A stretch of DNA of 64,000 nt. Source: Pseudomonas frederiksbergensis. GTDB taxonomy: Bacteria > Pseudomonadota > Gammaproteobacteria > Pseudomonadales > Pseudomonadaceae. This document shows positions 43,860 to 52,946 of this stretch, piece by piece (position 1 is the stretch's first letter; each line of letters begins with the position of its first letter). The stretch is taken from the NCBI RefSeq assembly GCF_035751725.1, contig NZ_CP142104.1, forward strand, positions 1,798,001 through 1,862,000, read 5' to 3'. The position numbers were made by a program, and so were the translations under genes. The notes beneath the pieces were generated by a model that had not been told where the DNA came from, ran no database searches, and saw only the letters and a program-made list of their open reading frames with translations.

Positions 43860-46004
43860 ATGACCGATGCCATTCGTTACGAAACCGGGCCGGACCGGAT
43901 CGTCGTGCTGACCCTGGACATGCCGGGGCAGGCCGCCAACACCATGAACGCGGTGTATCGCGAGGCGATGGCCGCCTGCGTTGCTCGCCTGAGCGCCGAG
44001 AAAGACTCGATTGCCGGCGTGATCATCACATCCGCCAAGCAGACTTTTTTTGCCGGTGGCGACCTGAACGAGCTGGTCCAGGTCGACAAATCCCAGGCCC
44101 AGGCTTTTTACAAAACGGTGTCTGACATCAAGGCGCAACTGCGCGCGTTGGAGACCCTCGGCAAACCGGTGGTCGCCGCTATCAACGGTGCGGCCCTGGG
44201 CGGTGGCTGGGAAATCTGCCTGGCTTGCCATCATCGGGTGGCATTGGATCACCCGTCGGTGCTGGTCGGCCTGCCGGAAGTCACCCTTGGCCTGTTGCCG
44301 GGCGGCGGCGGTGTGGTGCGGATGGTACGCTTGCTGGGCTTGGAAAAGGCCTTGCCGTATTTGCTCGAAGGCACGCGGGTTCGTCCGCAACAAGCGTTGC
44401 AGGCCGGCCTGATCGATGAGCTGGCGGCCGATCGCGACGAGCTATTGGCCAAGTCCAGGGCATGGATCCTCGCCAACCCGAGCGTGGCCCAGCCGTGGGA
44501 CAGGAAGGGCTATCGAATCCCTGGGGGCACGCCGTCCGACCCGACCGTCGCCCAGATGCTGGCGATCGCGCCTTCGATCCTGCGCAACAAGACCCAGGGT
44601 TGCCTGCCGGCACCGGAGAAGATCCTCTGTGCCGCGGTGGAAGGCGCGCAGGTAGGCCTTGATGCGGCGCTGCTGATCGAAACCCGTTATTTCACTGAAC
44701 TGGCAACCGGACAGGTGGCGAAAAACCTGATCGGCACGTTCTGGTTCCAACTCAACGAGATCAAGGCCGGAGGCTCTCGCCCCCAAGGCTATGCGCCTTT
44801 TCTGACAAAAAAAATCGCTGTGCTCGGCGCCGGAATGATGGGCGCGGGTATCGCCTATGTCACAGCGACAGCAGGCATTGACGTGGTGCTCAAGGACGTC
44901 GATCTGGCCGCAGCACAGAAGGGCAGGGCGCGCGCGGCGGCACTGCTGGACAAGAAAGTCGCCCGCGGCCAACTCACCGCGCAACAGCGCGACGCCACGT
45001 TGGCGCGGATCCAGCCGAGCGACAGCGATGTGGACCTGGCCGGTTGCGATCTGATCATCGAAGCCGTATTTGAAGACCGCGCCCTCAAAGCCAGCGTGAC
45101 GGCCGCAGCCCAGGCGGTGGCCGGCCCGGACGCGGTTATCGCCTCCAACACCTCGACCTTACCCATAACCGGCCTGGCGAGGGCAGTGCCGGACGAGGGC
45201 AAATTTATCGGCTTGCACTTCTTCAGTCCGGTGGAAAAGATGCCCTTGGTCGAGATTATCCGGGGCGCCCGTACCAGCGACGAGACGCTCGCCCGTGGCT
45301 TTGATTTTGCCCGGCAAATCGACAAGACACCGATTGTCGTGAATGACAGTCGTGGTTTTTTCACTTCACGAGTGTTCGGCGCCTTCATCCATGAAGGCAT
45401 CGCGATGCTCGGCGAGGGCGTGAGTGCGCCAATGATCGAAACCGAGGCACGCAAGGCCGGGATGCCGATCGGACCGCTGGCTGTCTGCGACGAAGTTTCC
45501 CTCAGCCTGATGAGCCATATCCGCGCGCAGGCCGCCATCGACTCGCGAACAGAAGGGAAAGCACCGCCCGAGCACCCCGCATTCGCCGTGATCGACCTGC
45601 TGCTCGAAGAATACAAGCGGCCGGGTAAAACGGCCGGGGCCGGTTTTTACGAGTACCCCGCCCAAGGGCAGAAATACCTCTGGCCGGGGCTCAAGGAGCG
45701 TTTCGAGAAACCTGCCGGGCAAATTCCTGCCCAGGATATTCGGGATCGCCTGCTGTTCATCCAGGCTTTGGAAACCGTCCGCTGCGTCGAGGAGGGCGTT
45801 GTCACGTCGACGGCGGATGCCAATATCGGCTCGATCTTCGGTATCGGATTCGCGGCCTGGACAGGCGGGGCCTTGCAGTTCATCAACCAGTACGGTTTGC
45901 AGGCGTTTATCGCCCGCAGCCAGTACTTGGCCGAACAATATGGGGAGCGTTTTGCGCCACCCGCCTTGTTGCTGGAAAAGGCCGCCGCTCAGGCACTGTT
46001 CTGA
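43860..46004 (+). CDS. Fused enoyl-CoA hydratase/3-hydroxyacyl-CoA dehydrogenase (FadB/FadJ-like)
   Basis: A 714-residue trifunctional-type enzyme. The crotonase domain (about residues 1-190) has GGDLNEL and GAALGGGWEICLACHHRVALD with the acidic active-site region LPEVTLGLLPGGGG. The NAD domain begins near residue 317 with VLGAGMMGAGIAYV. The C-terminal dehydrogenase part has HFFSPVEKMPLVEII and VNDSRGFFTSRVFGAF. It pairs with the thiolase gene upstream (25 bases apart). The electrons from the matching acyl-CoA dehydrogenases would go to the ETF system at 28-32 kb. Confidence 0.93.
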   Translation: MTDAIRYETGPDRIVVLTLDMPGQAANTMNAVYREAMAACVARLSAEKDSIAGVIITSAKQTFFAGGDLNELVQVDKSQAQAFYKTVSDIKAQLRALETLGKPVVAAINGAALGGGWEICLACHHRVALDHPSVLVGLPEVTLGLLPGGGGVVRMVRLLGLEKALPYLLEGTRVRPQQALQAGLIDELAADRDELLAKSRAWILANPSVAQPWDRKGYRIPGGTPSDPTVAQMLAIAPSILRNKTQGCLPAPEKILCAAVEGAQVGLDAALLIETRYFTELATGQVAKNLIGTFWFQLNEIKAGGSRPQGYAPFLTKKIAVLGAGMMGAGIAYVTATAGIDVVLKDVDLAAAQKGRARAAALLDKKVARGQLTAQQRDATLARIQPSDSDVDLAGCDLIIEAVFEDRALKASVTAAAQAVAGPDAVIASNTSTLPITGLARAVPDEGKFIGLHFFSPVEKMPLVEIIRGARTSDETLARGFDFARQIDKTPIVVNDSRGFFTSRVFGAFIHEGIAMLGEGVSAPMIETEARKAGMPIGPLAVCDEVSLSLMSHIRAQAAIDSRTEGKAPPEHPAFAVIDLLLEEYKRPGKTAGAGFYEYPAQGQKYLWPGLKERFEKPAGQIPAQDIRDRLLFIQALETVRCVEEGVVTSTADANIGSIFGIGFAAWTGGALQFINQYGLQAFIARSQYLAEQYGERFAPPALLLEKAAAQALF

Positions 46005-46089
46005 CCGCGCATGGGACTTGCCTTGAGACGGTGTTTCAGGGCAGGCTCTGGGGTGTGCAATATTCCCATCATCGTGTCAGGTATTTTTT

Positions 46090-46821
46090 ATGTCGCTACG
46101 CATCTGCATTCTGGAAACCGATGTCCTGCGTCCAGAACTGGTCGACCAATATCAGGGCTACGGGCAGATGTTCCAGCGCCTGTTTTCGCAGCAGCCCGTA
46201 GCGGCCGAGTTTGTCGTGTACAACGTGGTGCAAGGGCAATACCCAAGCGATGATGAGCAGTTCGACGCTTACCTGGTCACCGGCAGCAAGGCGGATTCCT
46301 TCGGTACCGATCCGTGGATACAGACGCTCAAGACCTACCTCATGGACCGCTACCAACGTGGCGACAAGTTGCTGGGCGTCTGCTTTGGTCATCAACTGCT
46401 GGCGTTGTTGCTGGGCGGCAAGACCGAGCGCGCCAGCCAGGGTTGGGGGGTGGGCACCCATCGCTACAAGCTCGCGGCCAAGGCCCCGTGGATGAACCCG
46501 GTGATGGAGGAGTTGACCTTGTTGATCAGCCATCAGGATCAGGTCACCGAGCTACCGGAAAACGCCACCGTCATTGCTTCGAGCGATTTCTGCCCGTATG
46601 CGGCCTATCACATCAATGATCAGGTCCTGTGCTTCCAGGGCCACCCGGAATTCATCCACGATTATTCCCGCGCCTTGTTGGAGATTCGCCAGCAACACCT
46701 CGGCGAAAAAATCTACAGCCAGGGCGTGGCGAGCCTCGAACAAGAGCATCACGGCACCACCGTGGCCGAGTGGATGATGCGGTTTGTCGCCCACAAGCCT
46801 ACAACCACCCCGACCGCTTGA
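46090..46821 (+). CDS. Class I glutamine amidotransferase (GMP-synthase-like)
   Basis: A 243-residue stand-alone GATase1 protein with the nucleophile Cys in LGVCFGHQLLA (about residue 98), and His/Glu in CFQGHPEF. The SKADSFGTDPWI and WGVGTHRY motifs are typical of the YfeJ/GMP-synthase-like branch, which may hydrolyse gamma-glutamyl compounds. It has no synthase partner nearby. The ATG at 46090 has no strong ribosome binding site, only a T-rich leader. It converges on and overlaps the 3' end of corA by 23 bases. Confidence 0.88.
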   Translation: MSLRICILETDVLRPELVDQYQGYGQMFQRLFSQQPVAAEFVVYNVVQGQYPSDDEQFDAYLVTGSKADSFGTDPWIQTLKTYLMDRYQRGDKLLGVCFGHQLLALLLGGKTERASQGWGVGTHRYKLAAKAPWMNPVMEELTLLISHQDQVTELPENATVIASSDFCPYAAYHINDQVLCFQGHPEFIHDYSRALLEIRQQHLGEKIYSQGVASLEQEHHGTTVAEWMMRFVAHKPTTTPTA

Positions 46822-47770
46822 AGCTTGCCCACAGCGCGGTACATCCCACCCCGATGAACCCGAGCACCAGGAAGTACCCGTAGTGCCAGGTTAGCTCCGG
46901 CATGTTCTCGAAGTTCATCCCGTAGATGCCGGCCACCGCCGTCGGAAACGCCAGGATCGCCGCCCATGCGGCGAACTTGCGTTGCACAACGCTCTGGCGT
47001 GAGGCTTCGAGCAGCACGCCGATTTCAATGGTCTGGCTGGCGATGTCCGCCAGGGTCGCCAGGTCTTCCATCTGCCGCGTGACATGAATCTGCACATCGC
47101 GGAAGTACGGGCTCATGTTCTTGTCGATGAAGGGGAAGTCCAGGCGCTGCAGCTCTTCGCTGATCTCCACCATGGGCGCTGCGTAGCGACGCAGGCGCAG
47201 CACGTCGCGACGCAGGCTGTGGAGGTTCTGGATATCTCGTTCATTCAGGGCGCTGCACAACACGTTGCGCTCAAGCTCGTCGATCTCGGCATGAATGGCT
47301 TCGCCCACCGGCTGGTAGTTCTCAATGACGAAATCGAGAATTGCGTAGAGGACGAAATCCTCGCCATGCTCCAGCAGGATCGGACGAGCCTCACAACGCT
47401 GGCGGACATGGGCGTAGGACGCCGAATGACCGTTGCGGGCGGTAATGATGTAGCCCTTGCCGGCGAAGATATGGGTTTCGATGAATTGCAGCTTGCCGTC
47501 CTTGCGCACCGGCGAATACGTGACGATGAACAGCGCATCGCCGAAGGTTTCCAGCTTCGGGCGGCTGTGCTTCTCCATCGCATCTTCAATCGCCAGCTCA
47601 TGCAGGTCGAACTGGCGTTGCAGGTTGGTCAGCTCCTGGGTGCTGGGCTCTTCGAGGCCGATCCACACGAAGTGTCCGGGCTTGGCAGCCCAGGCGCTGC
47701 CTTCGTCGAGGGTGATATTGGTAATTTTCTTCCCGGCGCTGTAAACCGCAGCAGCAACAACTCTACCCAT
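46799..47770 (-). CDS. corA: CorA-family magnesium/divalent cation transporter
   Basis: A 323-residue CorA transporter. A long cytoplasmic N-terminal domain (about 1-255) is followed by two membrane segments and the signature YGMNFENMPEL between them. DLHELAIEDAMEKHSRPKLE and RRYAAPMVEISEEL match the family. It could carry Mg, Co or Ni; the sequence does not tell. On the minus strand it starts after a 100-base gap from the acyltransferase terminator. The 3' ends of corA and the amidotransferase gene overlap convergently. Confidence 0.93.
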   Translation of the reverse strand: MGRVVAAAVYSAGKKITNITLDEGSAWAAKPGHFVWIGLEEPSTQELTNLQRQFDLHELAIEDAMEKHSRPKLETFGDALFIVTYSPVRKDGKLQFIETHIFAGKGYIITARNGHSASYAHVRQRCEARPILLEHGEDFVLYAILDFVIENYQPVGEAIHAEIDELERNVLCSALNERDIQNLHSLRRDVLRLRRYAAPMVEISEELQRLDFPFIDKNMSPYFRDVQIHVTRQMEDLATLADIASQTIEIGVLLEASRQSVVQRKFAAWAAILAFPTAVAGIYGMNFENMPELTWHYGYFLVLGFIGVGCTALWASFKRSGWL

Positions 47771-47872
47771 GATGATGGTTCACTTCTTCTTGGAAATTTG
47801 GCAGTGGCAGGCAGCGTCCAGCTTAGCGCGCCACGCTGATTGAGAGTCAGCAAAATCCGCTGAGTTCGCCGC

Positions 47873-47901
47873 AAAAGAAAACCCGCCGTATGGGCGGGTT
47901 T
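47873..47901 (-). terminator. Terminator after the plsC-type gene
   Basis: The minus strand has AAACCCGCC-CATAC-GGCGGGTTT (47901-47879), followed by TTCTTTT. It lies six bases after the stop of the acyltransferase gene. Confidence 0.88.
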
Positions 47902-47906
47902 CCTGT

Positions 47907-48629
47907 TCAGCCGATCTGCAACTGCCGGTCCATCGTCTCGATGCACTCGCGCATCTGCTCACGGCATTGGGCGATGAGGCGGGGCATGTCATCCATGCTC
48001 AGGCCCGTTGTAGGAATCGCCGGCAGAGAGCGTATGAGAATGTCGCCACTGCGCCAGCGATTAAGCTGCATATGCTTGATATAGGTGCTGACACACACCG
48101 GGATGATGGGCACCCCGGCGGCAATCGCCATCTGGAACGCGCCTTTCTTGAACGGCAACAACTCCTCGCCCAGGTTGCGCGTGCCTTCCGGGAACACCCA
48201 GATGGAGGTGTCCTCGTGCTGCAAGGTGTGGGTGGTGGTCAGCATCGACTTGCGGGCCTTGATCGCATTGCCGCGGTCAATCAACACGTTGCCCGCCAGC
48301 CAGAACAACTGACCGAACAGCGGCACCCATTTCAGGCTCTTCTTGCCAATGCACACGGTACGACGCGGCACCACGTTGCCGAAGACGAACAAATCATAGT
48401 TGGACTGGTGATTGGCGATGATCACGCTGCTATGGGCTTTATTCATCAGCGTGTCGACTTCGGCCTTGACCCGCAGGCGCAGGATCCACATCGCAGGGAC
48501 TGCATAGAGCCTGGCGCATAAACGGCTGTTGTCAGGATTGAACGGCCGGCAAACACCGAGAATCACACCCAACACACCCGCCAGGATAAAGTGCAGGCCC
48601 ATCAACGACATACGCAATGCAAACAACAT
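47907..48629 (-). CDS. plsC: 1-acyl-sn-glycerol-3-phosphate acyltransferase (PlsC)
   Basis: A membrane-bound acyltransferase making phosphatidic acid. The motifs are block 1 ANHQSNYDLF (His-x4-Asp), FGQLFWLAGNVLIDR, FPEGTRN and VPIIPVCVST in the standard order. Starting at ATG 48629 gives 240 residues beginning like E. coli PlsC (MLFALRMSL...). A TTG at 48689, with AGGGA upstream, would add 20 residues, so the start is uncertain. The N-terminal hydrophobic segment anchors it in the inner membrane. A terminator follows. Confidence 0.9.
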   Translation of the reverse strand: MLFALRMSLMGLHFILAGVLGVILGVCRPFNPDNSRLCARLYAVPAMWILRLRVKAEVDTLMNKAHSSVIIANHQSNYDLFVFGNVVPRRTVCIGKKSLKWVPLFGQLFWLAGNVLIDRGNAIKARKSMLTTTHTLQHEDTSIWVFPEGTRNLGEELLPFKKGAFQMAIAAGVPIIPVCVSTYIKHMQLNRWRSGDILIRSLPAIPTTGLSMDDMPRLIAQCREQMRECIETMDRQLQIG

Positions 48630-48816
48630 CAACAAGGCCCATTGGGACAAAAGGTGGCGCAGTGTACGGATGTGCACTGTTTTCAGCAATTGTCCCTATA
48701 GAGGTAGGAGATGGACGATGTTTAAGCTGATGTTTCGAAACGCTGCGCAACAAGCGGCTTAGAGCGGTTGCCGATTTTCAAGCCGCAGGTGTCGTAGACC
48801 TTGCTTCAACCACGGT

Positions 48817-49506
48817 TCAGCCCATGTATTCCTGATCCAGCAATATCGCGCTGTCCAACGCATCCAGCAGCGCCTTGCGAACCTTCAGCTTGGTATTCTT
48901 GTGGGCGGTCATGTTGATTTTCTTCAACTGGCGTGCCGCTTCCAGTGCCGCGGCCTGCAATTCATCCGGCGACACCACTTTGTCGAAAAAGCCCGCGTCC
49001 ACGGCGCCCTGGGGACTGAACATCTCGCCATTGATGACCGAGCGGTGGAACGCCGATTTGCGCAACCGGTCCCGGGCCAACTCGATGCCCGCGTGGTGCA
49101 TGGTCATGCCAATCTGCACTTCGTTCAGACCGATGGTGAACGGTCCCTCGACACCAATGCGGTAGTCCGCCGACAACAACAGGAACGCACCCTTGGCCAC
49201 GGCATGCCCGGGGCAAGCGACAACGACAGGGAAGGGGTGGGACAGCAAGCGGCGGGCCAGGGTCGAACCGGACGCCACCAGACTCACCGCTTCCTTGGGG
49301 CCGGCGGTCATCACTTTCAAATCGTACCCGCCCGACAGAATTCCCGGTTGGCCGGTAATGATCACCACCGCGCGATCGGCCACCGCCTGGTCCAGCGCGG
49401 CGTTAAACGCGACGATCACATCAGGCGAAATGGCATTGACCTTGCCGTTGTTCAAGGTCAGGGTCGCGATACCGTCTTCGAGATGGTAGGCAATCAAGTC
49501 GCTCAT
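48817..49506 (-). CDS. Enoyl-CoA hydratase/isomerase family protein
   Basis: A 229-residue crotonase-fold protein. The oxyanion-hole segments are SGGYDLKVM and PGHAVAKGAFLLLSADYRIG. The second acid residue region (LNEVQIGMTMHHAGIELAR) is changed from classical hydratases, so the reaction may be other than enoyl hydration. CAAGGAATAAAGTC precedes the ATG at 49506. It is transcribed away from the tRNA gene and appears monocistronic, unconnected with the beta-oxidation pair at 42.6-46 kb. The substrate is unknown. Confidence 0.85.
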   Translation of the reverse strand: MSDLIAYHLEDGIATLTLNNGKVNAISPDVIVAFNAALDQAVADRAVVIITGQPGILSGGYDLKVMTAGPKEAVSLVASGSTLARRLLSHPFPVVVACPGHAVAKGAFLLLSADYRIGVEGPFTIGLNEVQIGMTMHHAGIELARDRLRKSAFHRSVINGEMFSPQGAVDAGFFDKVVSPDELQAAALEAARQLKKINMTAHKNTKLKVRKALLDALDSAILLDQEYMG

Positions 49507-49746
49507 GACTTTATTCCTTGTAAGAAAGATGAAGCAGACGTTACCCACCGTCGCAGGCCAGGTAAAGCACCGTGACTGACTCACCGGTCAGCCCCGCCCC
49601 TCCCAAACGGCCTTGCCCGCCCCACAGGCCGCGCCCGCTTCTTTACTTCGGTACGCAGACAAAGCCAGAGTTTGGCCGGTTTGCCATGCTCCGGCCCGAT
49701 TGAAACGCTGCCAGCCTTAACCACATGAAAATTCTGAAAAAAAGCT

Positions 49747-49775
49747 TTGCCATCGCAAAGGCTTTCGACTACATT
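49747..49775 (+). promoter_or_regulatory. tRNA-Ser promoter
   Basis: TTGCCA (49747-49752), 17 bases, TACATT (49770-49775), then a GC-rich start region AGCGCGCC, as in stringently controlled stable-RNA promoters. The expected transcript start, near 49782, is 31 bases before the tRNA. The rest of the 306-base gap between the hydratase and the tRNA gene holds nothing I can identify. Confidence 0.7.
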
Positions 49776-49812
49776 AGCGCGCCTCGACAGACTGAACAGT
49801 TTGCCGAGACAC

Positions 49813-49902
49813 GGTGAAGTGTCCGAGTGGCTTAAGGAGCACGCCTGGAAAGTGTGTATACAGGAAACTGTATCGAGAGTTCGAATCTCTCCTTCACCGC
49901 CA
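49813..49902 (+). tRNA. tRNA-Ser (anticodon GGA)
   Basis: A 90-base class II tRNA. The acceptor stem is GGTGAAG (49813-49819) with CTTCACC (49892-49898), discriminator G, and CCA encoded at 49900-49902. The anticodon stem CACGC/GTGTG closes the loop CTGGAAA, giving anticodon GGA at 49847-49849. A long variable arm and the T loop GTTCGAATC are present. It reads UCC and UCU. Confidence 0.97.
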
Positions 49903-49915
49903 CATTCTACAAACA

Positions 49916-49960
49916 CAAACCCCTGATTTTCCTAGAGAAAGTCGGGGGTTTGTGGTTTTT
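49916..49960 (+). terminator. Terminator after tRNA-Ser
   Basis: CAAACCCCTGA (49916-49926) pairs with TCGGGGGTTTG (49942-49952), with one G-T wobble, and is followed by TGGTTTTT. Confidence 0.85.
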
Positions 49961-50136
49961 GGTGTCTGGAAAAGGGCGATATGGGAACGATTTGGGAACA
50001 GCCACGCCTCTGTTCTGGCTGGTACTGCCTGAGATCCCGAACAGTTTCCAGGAAAGCTGTTTCAAGGACCCATCAAAAAGGACGACTCGCTCCCCAGGAT
50101 GTCTACCGCCAACACGGACAACGGCCAGGACCTCCC

Positions 50137-51159
50137 ATGACCCACCCCCGAATTGGCTTCGCCTGCCAATACCGACATCCTGATCGCGGCCTCTCGGCGG
50201 CTGCGCTAAAGACAATCGAAGCCCCCTTCAGTCCGCGCACCACGACGTTACGATGGATGGACAGCGTCTCTCCACGGGTCGCCCGCGACAAGCTGTTGGA
50301 AATCATCACGCACAACCTCGACGCGCAGTTGCGCCTTATCGCCTACGTCGCCGAGCTGCCCCCGACCTTGCGCATGCTTCGACTGAGCAGCGATCTGTTG
50401 CCGTTCTATAGTCATCCGAAAGTGAGCGCGTTCTATCAGGACCCTGCCATTCAAAGCCAACTGGAAAAACGCTTCGGCGCGATTGGTGCGCTGGCGCGTT
50501 CAGCGGATATCCGGCTGTCCTTTCATCCTGGCCAATATTGCGTGCTGGGTTCGGATAAGCCGCCGGTGGTGGAGAACAGTCTCGCCGAGTTCGAATACCA
50601 CGCCGACATGATCCGGATGATGGGCTTCGGTCAACGTTTCCAGGATTTTAAATGCAATGTGCACATCGCCGGGCGGCTAGGGGGCGAGGGGATACGTTCG
50701 GTCTGGCCGCGGTTGTCAGAGGTGGCGCGCAATTGCATCACCTTCGAGAACGATGAAAAGACCTACGGAGTGGATGACTGCCTGCAACTCTCCGATCTGG
50801 CGCCCGTCGTGCTGGATATCCATCACTGTTGGATCAACGAGAACGATTACATCGCGCCGGATTCCCCACGAGTCGATCGCATCATTGAAAGTTGGCGCGG
50901 CGTACGGCCCACCATGCATTACTCGCAACCACCGGAGCGACTGCAGGAGTTGGGTTTCGATGCAGACGATAAGCTTGAGATGGAAGCGTTGTTGAAGGTG
51001 GTGTCCAAGCGAGACCTATACGGCCACAGCGCGCAAATGTGGAATCGCTGGACGAACCAGTACGCCCTCAGGTTTCTGGACCGGTTCGACATAATGTTGG
51101 AGGCCAAGGACAAGAACGTGGCAGCGCAGGATTTTTATGAGGACGTTGTCCAGCGTTAA
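50137..51159 (+). CDS. uvsE: UV DNA damage endonuclease UvsE
   Basis: UvsE nicks DNA 5' to UV photoproducts and some abasic sites, giving a repair route independent of UvrABC. The 340-residue TIM-barrel metal enzyme has RIGFACQYRH at the start, RLSFHPGQYCVLGSD with metal-binding His, FENDEKTYGVDDCL, LDIHHCWINEND and HYSQP, the metal-ligand motifs of the family. ATG 50137 follows AGGACCTCCC. It lies directly downstream of the tRNA-Ser gene in a stretch of mixed, possibly acquired genes. Confidence 0.88.
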   Translation: MTHPRIGFACQYRHPDRGLSAAALKTIEAPFSPRTTTLRWMDSVSPRVARDKLLEIITHNLDAQLRLIAYVAELPPTLRMLRLSSDLLPFYSHPKVSAFYQDPAIQSQLEKRFGAIGALARSADIRLSFHPGQYCVLGSDKPPVVENSLAEFEYHADMIRMMGFGQRFQDFKCNVHIAGRLGGEGIRSVWPRLSEVARNCITFENDEKTYGVDDCLQLSDLAPVVLDIHHCWINENDYIAPDSPRVDRIIESWRGVRPTMHYSQPPERLQELGFDADDKLEMEALLKVVSKRDLYGHSAQMWNRWTNQYALRFLDRFDIMLEAKDKNVAAQDFYEDVVQR

Positions 51160-51299
51160 TCGAATGACAAAATCCGGGCTGGCCCAGCACCAAACAGCAT
51201 CAGGCAACCGCGCAGCAGTATCGAGCAAAGACCTTTTCTCATGGGCCGTTAAGGTTTTCTTGAAAGAACGTCTCAACTTAATTGCTGTGGGAGAACATC

Positions 51300-51794
51300 A
51301 TGACCAAGTGGATGAGTTTGGCTTGGCAAGCCCGAGTGCTCGCACTGTCTTTCCTATTCTCAGCTGGCAGCAGCTGGGCTTCGGAAAGCGTTCAAGACAC
51401 TAATACGGATCTGGTCCGCCAGGCTTTTGCGAATTGGCAGCAGGGCAAAGGCACGGTGTTCGACCTGCTGGCGCCCGATGCGAAATGGACGGTGGCTGGG
51501 ACAAGCCCTGTGTCCGGTGTCTACACCAGCAAGGCTGAGCTGGCCCGAGCCGTGCGCCCGATCACCGCTCGGTTGGCTACGCCGATTGTCCCAACGGTGC
51601 AAAGCATCATCGCTGAGAACGATGTCGTGGTTGTTCTCTGGCGTGGCACAGCCACAGCACTTGATCACAAGCCCTATAACAATACTTATATGTGGCACAT
51701 GACGCTCAAGGACGGGCAAATCATACAAGTGACGGCATTGTTGGACACTTATGTCCTGGATGAGCTCATGCGTCGGGTGACGCCAGCGCAATAA
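51300..51794 (+). CDS. Exported SnoaL-like (NTF2-fold) protein
   Basis: A 164-residue secreted protein. The signal peptide is about residues 1-31 (ending SWA), and the mature part is a SnoaL/NTF2-like cone fold: LVRQAFANWQQGKGTVFDLLAPDAKWTVAG and VVVLWRGTATALDHKPYNNTYMWHMTLKDGQI (read piecewise). GGGAGAAC lies before ATG 51300; the upstream start at 51282 is unlikely. It may bind a small molecule or act as an isomerase-like enzyme; nothing shows which. It overlaps the convergent EamA gene by 29 bases. Confidence 0.78.
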   Translation: MTKWMSLAWQARVLALSFLFSAGSSWASESVQDTNTDLVRQAFANWQQGKGTVFDLLAPDAKWTVAGTSPVSGVYTSKAELARAVRPITARLATPIVPTVQSIIAENDVVVVLWRGTATALDHKPYNNTYMWHMTLKDGQIIQVTALLDTYVLDELMRRVTPAQ

Positions 51795-52743
51795 CTTTTA
51801 CAGGATCCCGCGTCGTCAGGATGATCCGCACCCCCATGACCACCCCAACCAGCACCGCCGCAAGCCCCGACGTTTCCAGGAGCGTCGGCAGCCGGCCGTG
51901 AAACCACAAGCCAAGCAGCGTCGCGAACAGCGACTCCAGGGCGATCAATTGCCCGGAAAGCACCATGGGCAAACGCCGCGACGCGGCGTTCCAGGCCCAG
52001 GCCCCGACAAAGGATGACATCAACGCGATCACGAAACCCCAGAGATATAAATGCCCCGCAACGGGAACGCTGAAACCCAGGCTCGGTAGTTTGAACAGGT
52101 CGAACGCTTGTACCACCGGTAACAAGCACAAGGTGCCCAGGCCGGCGCCAGTCATCATGAGGCCGGTCCACGCGCCAGACGCGTGGGCTGGCAGCGTGAG
52201 CAAGGCGCGCTGGTTCAACCAACTGAATGCGAGCCACAAGATCACGGCTCCGATTGAAAACAATAATCCCATCAACCACGATCCGCCGCCTGCAACGGGT
52301 TGATGGAGCGCGCCGAGATTCGACAGCAGAAGTCCGACCGTCAGGAATATCAGTGGGATCGCCAGTTTGCGCCACTGGAGGGTCTTGGAGGTGGCGTTGC
52401 CCAGCAGCGCCAGCAATACCGGCACCATTCCAATGAAGGCCGGGGTCAGCACCGGCCCGCCGAAAATGATGCCGGCGGCGATGCACGCGCTATAACCGAG
52501 GTAGCCGATCACGCCCAGGCTTGCGCCCAGAAGCACCTGGTCGCGATGCAGTAGCCTCAACTGGGCCCGATAAAGCAGCACGACACCCAGGCCCAAGGCA
52601 CCGGCAATCAGGAACCTTACGACCAACAAATCATGGATCGTATAGGCGCCGGTGACGTAGGGCGCGATGAAATTCAACGCCCAGCTCAGTGTCGCGACGA
52701 TTGCGAGGGCTACACCGGCGATGAGGTTTGAGTGCGTCTTCAA
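51766..52743 (-). CDS. EamA/DMT superfamily transporter
   Basis: A ten-segment inner-membrane exporter of the drug/metabolite transporter superfamily, about 325 residues. Two EamA repeats are visible (first: ALAIVATLSWALNFIAPYVTG; second: FSIGAVILWLAFSWLNQRALLTL, with FVGAWAWNAASRRLPMVLSGQLIALESLFATLLG near the end, read piecewise). The start is uncertain: TTG 52743 gives a natural N-terminus, while GTG 52770 adds nine residues. Family members export amino acids or metabolites, but substrate is unknown. It overlaps the upstream convergent SnoaL gene. Confidence 0.85.
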   Translation of the reverse strand: MKTHSNLIAGVALAIVATLSWALNFIAPYVTGAYTIHDLLVVRFLIAGALGLGVVLLYRAQLRLLHRDQVLLGASLGVIGYLGYSACIAAGIIFGGPVLTPAFIGMVPVLLALLGNATSKTLQWRKLAIPLIFLTVGLLLSNLGALHQPVAGGGSWLMGLLFSIGAVILWLAFSWLNQRALLTLPAHASGAWTGLMMTGAGLGTLCLLPVVQAFDLFKLPSLGFSVPVAGHLYLWGFVIALMSSFVGAWAWNAASRRLPMVLSGQLIALESLFATLLGLWFHGRLPTLLETSGLAAVLVGVVMGVRIILTTRDPVKVIALASPDA

Positions 52744-52946
52744 TGTCAGGCAGGTTCTCCGATACGCCACCAATGAACGTCGATTTCATCATCGGTATGC
52801 GGTTCAATGTACTGGGCGCCTTCAGTGTAGGTCGTGAAACGATGTGATTGGAAGTTGCGGTGGCTGAGTGTGCAACCTGGCTTTTCCGACTCAAGCTGGC
52901 AGCATCCGCTCTGCAGGACGCCACAACATCAAAAAAGGAATTTACC

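Noticed and set aside
48721..48765. A 14-codon ORF (MFKLMFRNAAQQAA) with GGTAGGAG before it.
   Set aside because: The ribosome binding site is good, but a 14-residue peptide alone cannot be supported without conservation or expression data.
49903..50136. Possible phage attachment site next to the tRNA-Ser gene.
   Set aside because: No integrase gene and no second copy of the tRNA 3' end were seen; the hairpin here is explained as the tRNA terminator.
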